Notes under the pieces: model-generated
The model's database searches: none
The model's input: the letters and a program-made list of their open reading frames with translations, nothing else
Told to the model about the DNA's origin: nothing
Translations under genes and position numbers: made by a program
NCBI GenBank assembly: GCA_016872875.1
Contig: VGYW01000197.1
Span: forward strand, 1 to 15,017
DNA length: 15,017 nt
From: Planctomycetota bacterium
GTDB lineage: Bacteria > Planctomycetota > PUPC01 > DSUN01
Direction of reading: 5' to 3'
Shown here: positions 12,934-15,017 of the stretch, one piece after another
How positions within the stretch are numbered: position 1 is the first letter of the stretch
Layout: each line of letters starts with the position of its first letter

Positions 12934-14166
12934 ATGACCACCCAGGTAGACTCCCAGCTTGAGGCCATTCGCAGGGGCGTCGTGCCCGGCGGAATCGTGA
13001 CCGAGGACGAGCTCCGCCGCAAGCTGGAGCGCGCCCTCGCCGAGGGCAGGCCGCTCCGCGTCAAGCTCGGCGTTGACCCCACCGCGCCCGACATCCACCT
13101 CGGCCACAGCGTCGTCCTCCGTAAGCTCCGCCAATTTCAGGACTTAGGCCACACCGCGGTGCTCATCATCGGCGACTACACGGCCATGGTGGGCGACCCC
13201 TCGGGCCGCTCGAAGACCCGACCCCAACTGACCTACGAACAGGTCGAGGCCAACGCGAAGACCTACGTTGACCAGGTCGTCCACGTCCTGCGCCCCGACC
13301 GCCTGGAGGTGGTCAGGAACGGCGACTGGTTCCGCCGGATGACGTTCCTCGACGTGCTCCGCCTGGCCAGCAAGATGACCGTGGCGCGGATGCTCGAGCG
13401 GGACGACTTCGCCAAGCGCCACAAGGAGGGCAACCCGATAGCCTTCCACGAGTTCCTCTACTGCCTCATGCAGGGCCAGGACTCCGTGGAGATTCGCGCC
13501 GACGCCGAGCTCGGCGGGACCGACCAGACGTTCAACCTCATGGTCGGGCGCGACTTCCAGCGCGACGCCGGCCAGGAGCCACAGGTCTGCGTCATCACCC
13601 CCATCCTCCCCGGCCTCGACGGCGCCCAGAAGATGTCCAAGAGCCTCGGCAACCACGTCGGCCTCACCGACCCGCCCAACGAGATGTTCGGCAAGCTCAT
13701 GTCCATCCCCGACTCCCTCATGCGCGACTACTACACCCTCCTGACGCCCCTCCCCCTAAGCGAGATCGAGGCCCTCCTCGCCGGGCACCCGCGCGACGCC
13801 AAGGTCAGGCTCGCCAAGGAGCTCGTCACGCTCTACCACAGCCCCCAGGCCGCCGAGGCCGCCGCCGCCGAGTTCGACCGCGTCTTTCGCAATGGAGGGC
13901 TCCCAGACAACATATTCACCTTCTGGGTTCCAAGGGCACTAGTCGGCGCAGACGGTAAGGCATCGGTTATTGACCTCCTTGTTGCCAGCAAGCTTGCATC
14001 GAGCGGCAATGAAGCAAGGCGGCTCATAGCTCAGGGAGCTGTGATCGTGAACGACCTGAAGATCCCTAGCGTGGACCATCGAATCAACGTGTATGGCGGC
14101 GAGACGCTCCGGGTGGGGAAGAGGAGATTCGCCCGAGTGCTCCTGCCGGAGACCGAAGGCAGTTAG
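12934..14166 (+). CDS. tyrS: Tyrosyl-tRNA synthetase
   Basis: A 410-residue class I synthetase that charges tRNA-Tyr. The HIGH motif is HLGHS in VDPTAPDIHLGHSVVLRK, preceded by KLGVDPT; the KMSKS motif is exact (GAQKMSKSLGNHVG). An S4 RNA-binding domain closes the protein (about 340-405: VIDLLVASKLASSGNEARRL, GAVIVNDLKIPS). GGAAGGCGGAG at 12921-12931 precedes the ATG. Length and architecture fit the longer TyrRS subtype (often called TyrZ-like). Up to about 13880 nearly every third base is G or C; beyond that the S4 part uses many A/T-ending codons, an abrupt change inside one gene. Confidence 0.95.
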   Translation: MTTQVDSQLEAIRRGVVPGGIVTEDELRRKLERALAEGRPLRVKLGVDPTAPDIHLGHSVVLRKLRQFQDLGHTAVLIIGDYTAMVGDPSGRSKTRPQLTYEQVEANAKTYVDQVVHVLRPDRLEVVRNGDWFRRMTFLDVLRLASKMTVARMLERDDFAKRHKEGNPIAFHEFLYCLMQGQDSVEIRADAELGGTDQTFNLMVGRDFQRDAGQEPQVCVITPILPGLDGAQKMSKSLGNHVGLTDPPNEMFGKLMSIPDSLMRDYYTLLTPLPLSEIEALLAGHPRDAKVRLAKELVTLYHSPQAAEAAAAEFDRVFRNGGLPDNIFTFWVPRALVGADGKASVIDLLVASKLASSGNEARRLIAQGAVIVNDLKIPSVDHRINVYGGETLRVGKRRFARVLLPETEGS

Positions 14167-14175
14167 CGCCAGCGG

Positions 14176-14204
14176 TTGACAGCAAGCCCACGGCGCCTTA
14201 GAAT
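14176..14204 (+). promoter_or_regulatory. Consensus-like promoter downstream of tyrS
   Basis: TTGACA at 14176-14181, 17-bp spacer, TAGAAT at 14199-14204. Predicted start near 14211, about 42 nt before the GTG at 14253. Best match to consensus in the window. Confidence 0.75.
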
Positions 14205-14252
14205 GCCTGTTGGCCAGGTTACGCAGCCAGCCAGAGGTGAAGGAGGAGCAAA

Positions 14253-14408
14253 GTGAGTTCAGACCCTACCACGGCCCCAAGGCGGCCCGCGCTCGACAAA
14301 GGGCGCGAGACCCCAAAGCCTGAACGTACCCCATCGCGCCAGCCGGAGAAGCCCAGCTTCCCAAAGGGACAGGAGCTCAGGGAAGGCCAGCTTCCGAAGA
14401 GGGCGTGA
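14253..14408 (+). CDS. 51-codon Pro/Lys/Arg-rich ORF with strong start signals
   Basis: GTG at 14253 follows AGGAGGAG (14241-14248, core 6 nt away) and a near-consensus promoter, so initiation here is credible. The 51 residues are basic and proline-rich (for example TPKPERTPSRQPEKPSFPKG, then EGQLPKRA) with no recognised domain. The frame is the same as that of the GYF_2 domain downstream, interrupted only by TGA at 14406-14408 and TGA at 14502-14504. It could be a leader peptide, a short real protein or the 5' part of a damaged gene. A second plus-strand frame is also open here, so coding status is uncertain. Confidence 0.4.
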   Translation: MSSDPTTAPRRPALDKGRETPKPERTPSRQPEKPSFPKGQELREGQLPKRA

Positions 14409-14513
14409 GTGGAACGGGGCGGCGTTACCACCGGAGCTAACAGCCCAGGAAGCCCGGAAGGGCCAACTCCCGGGCGCGGGTTGGCGTGTCTCATTGAGCA
14501 ATGAGGCAAGAGC

Positions 14514-15017
14514 ATGGGTCCGCCACCATCGTCTAGGACGGCATCACCCTGTGATCGGCACTCACGGGCTTGGCATGTCATGCTTGGAGACCAGCCAGTT
14601 GGCCCATTTGCTCTGGATCAGATCGAGATAATGGTCAGAACGGAACAGGTAGGATACACCACCCTCATGTGGAAAGAGGGAATGGGATCATGGCAACCCG
14701 CGGCAGCAATCCCCCAAGCTAGGGATCTGATAGAGCGTTTGGCGCCAGCTCGGGTGCCATCCTCACATGCAACTGTGCCACCACCCCCCCAAGGAACCTG
14801 GCAAGGACGGAACCCAGCTCAGTTCCCTCCGTCGTCTGCCCCAGTTGCGGGTCCCTCATCGCGCCGGGGGCGCCAAGCTGCATCCACTGTGGGCGCGCTT
14901 CCCCAGCCAAGAGATGGGGAACGTCCCAAGTTCTTGAGCCTCCCCGGGCGACGCTCTCCGCGCCGCGGGAACGCAAAGGCGAACTCGCCTCTGGGGGACC
15001 AGTCCCCCAGACCCCCT
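14514..15017 (+). pseudogene. GYF_2 plus zinc-ribbon protein, frame-broken at a C7 run and cut by the window end
   Basis: From the ATG at 14514 (GAGG 7 nt upstream) the frame encodes a GYF_2-like domain at residues ~20-73: WHVMLGDQPVGPFALDQIEI followed by TLMWKEGMGSWQPAAAIPQA, with the GPF and two Trp landmarks. The zinc ribbon CPSCGSLIAPGAPSCIHCGR is encoded at 14837-14896 in the -1 frame. Both frames stay open to 15017. Between them lies CCACCCCCCCAAG with seven C at 14784-14790; losing one C there, or a -1 slip, would join the domains. GYF_2 domains and zinc ribbons occur together in membrane-associated proteins of uncertain function. Whether the break is biological or a sequencing error cannot be told. 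Confidence 0.65.

Noticed and set aside
14406..14504. Selenocysteine or TGA recoding in the frame before GYF_2
   Set aside because: All confident genes with TGA here end normally, no SECIS-like stem was recognised, and the flanking residues show no redox motif.

Overview
The window is a GC-rich bacterial chromosome segment with tightly packed genes whose third codon positions are almost all G or C. It carries core genes (cmk, plsC, rpsA, tyrS), an ECF sigma/anti-sigma pair, and an anaerobic-type acyl-CoA gene set. It also has an unusually dense set of intergenic hairpins and short-period repeats. FecR-like zinc-finger anti-sigma proteins, a GYF_2 plus zinc-ribbon protein and this repeat texture suggest a Planctomycetota-like (PVC group) anaerobe or a metagenome-assembled genome. 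That placement is inference; no rRNA is present to settle it.

Layout. 1-3582 (+): the C-terminal part of a 2-hydroxyacyl-CoA dehydratase/benzoyl-CoA reductase-type subunit, its ATP-dependent activator, an MBL-fold hydrolase and a KAS III (FabH-like) enzyme, each pair separated by a long hairpin. 3586-4313 (+): promoter, small protein and MNT-type nucleotidyltransferase, resembling a toxin-antitoxin pair. 4499-4870 (-): a small conserved protein fused by deletion to the tail of a lost aspartic protease. 5020-5138: 17 tandem heptamers. 5144-6831 (-): a benzoate-CoA-ligase-family enzyme with its promoter. 6832-7576: non-coding, with a 74-bp tandem repeat and several hairpins. 7577-9132 (-): ECF sigma factor and FecR-like anti-sigma, overlapping by 4 nt. 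9144-9309: a repeat element between two divergent promoters. 9328-12813 (+): cmk, plsC and rpsA. 12934-14166 (+): tyrS. 14176-15017 (+): strong promoter, a 51-codon ORF, then a GYF_2/zinc-ribbon gene whose two domains lie in different frames.

The dehydratase component, activator, CoA ligase and KAS III suggest activation and reduction (or dehydration) of an aromatic or 2-hydroxy acyl-CoA, perhaps supplying an unusual primer to fatty-acid-type synthesis. The sigma/anti-sigma pair looks autoregulated from its own promoter.

Signals beyond the genes: (i) near-absence of the degenerate palindrome RTCGAY, so that Ile-Asp is never written ATC-GAC; (ii) several families of hairpin-forming repeats that touch stop codons, enter coding sequence or fill promoter gaps; (iii) a domain-splitting C7 homopolymer; (iv) a deletion fusion. 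Five predicted promoters share a TTGA-type -35 and a TAGAAT/TATACT/TAGTAT-type -10 with 16-17 bp spacing.
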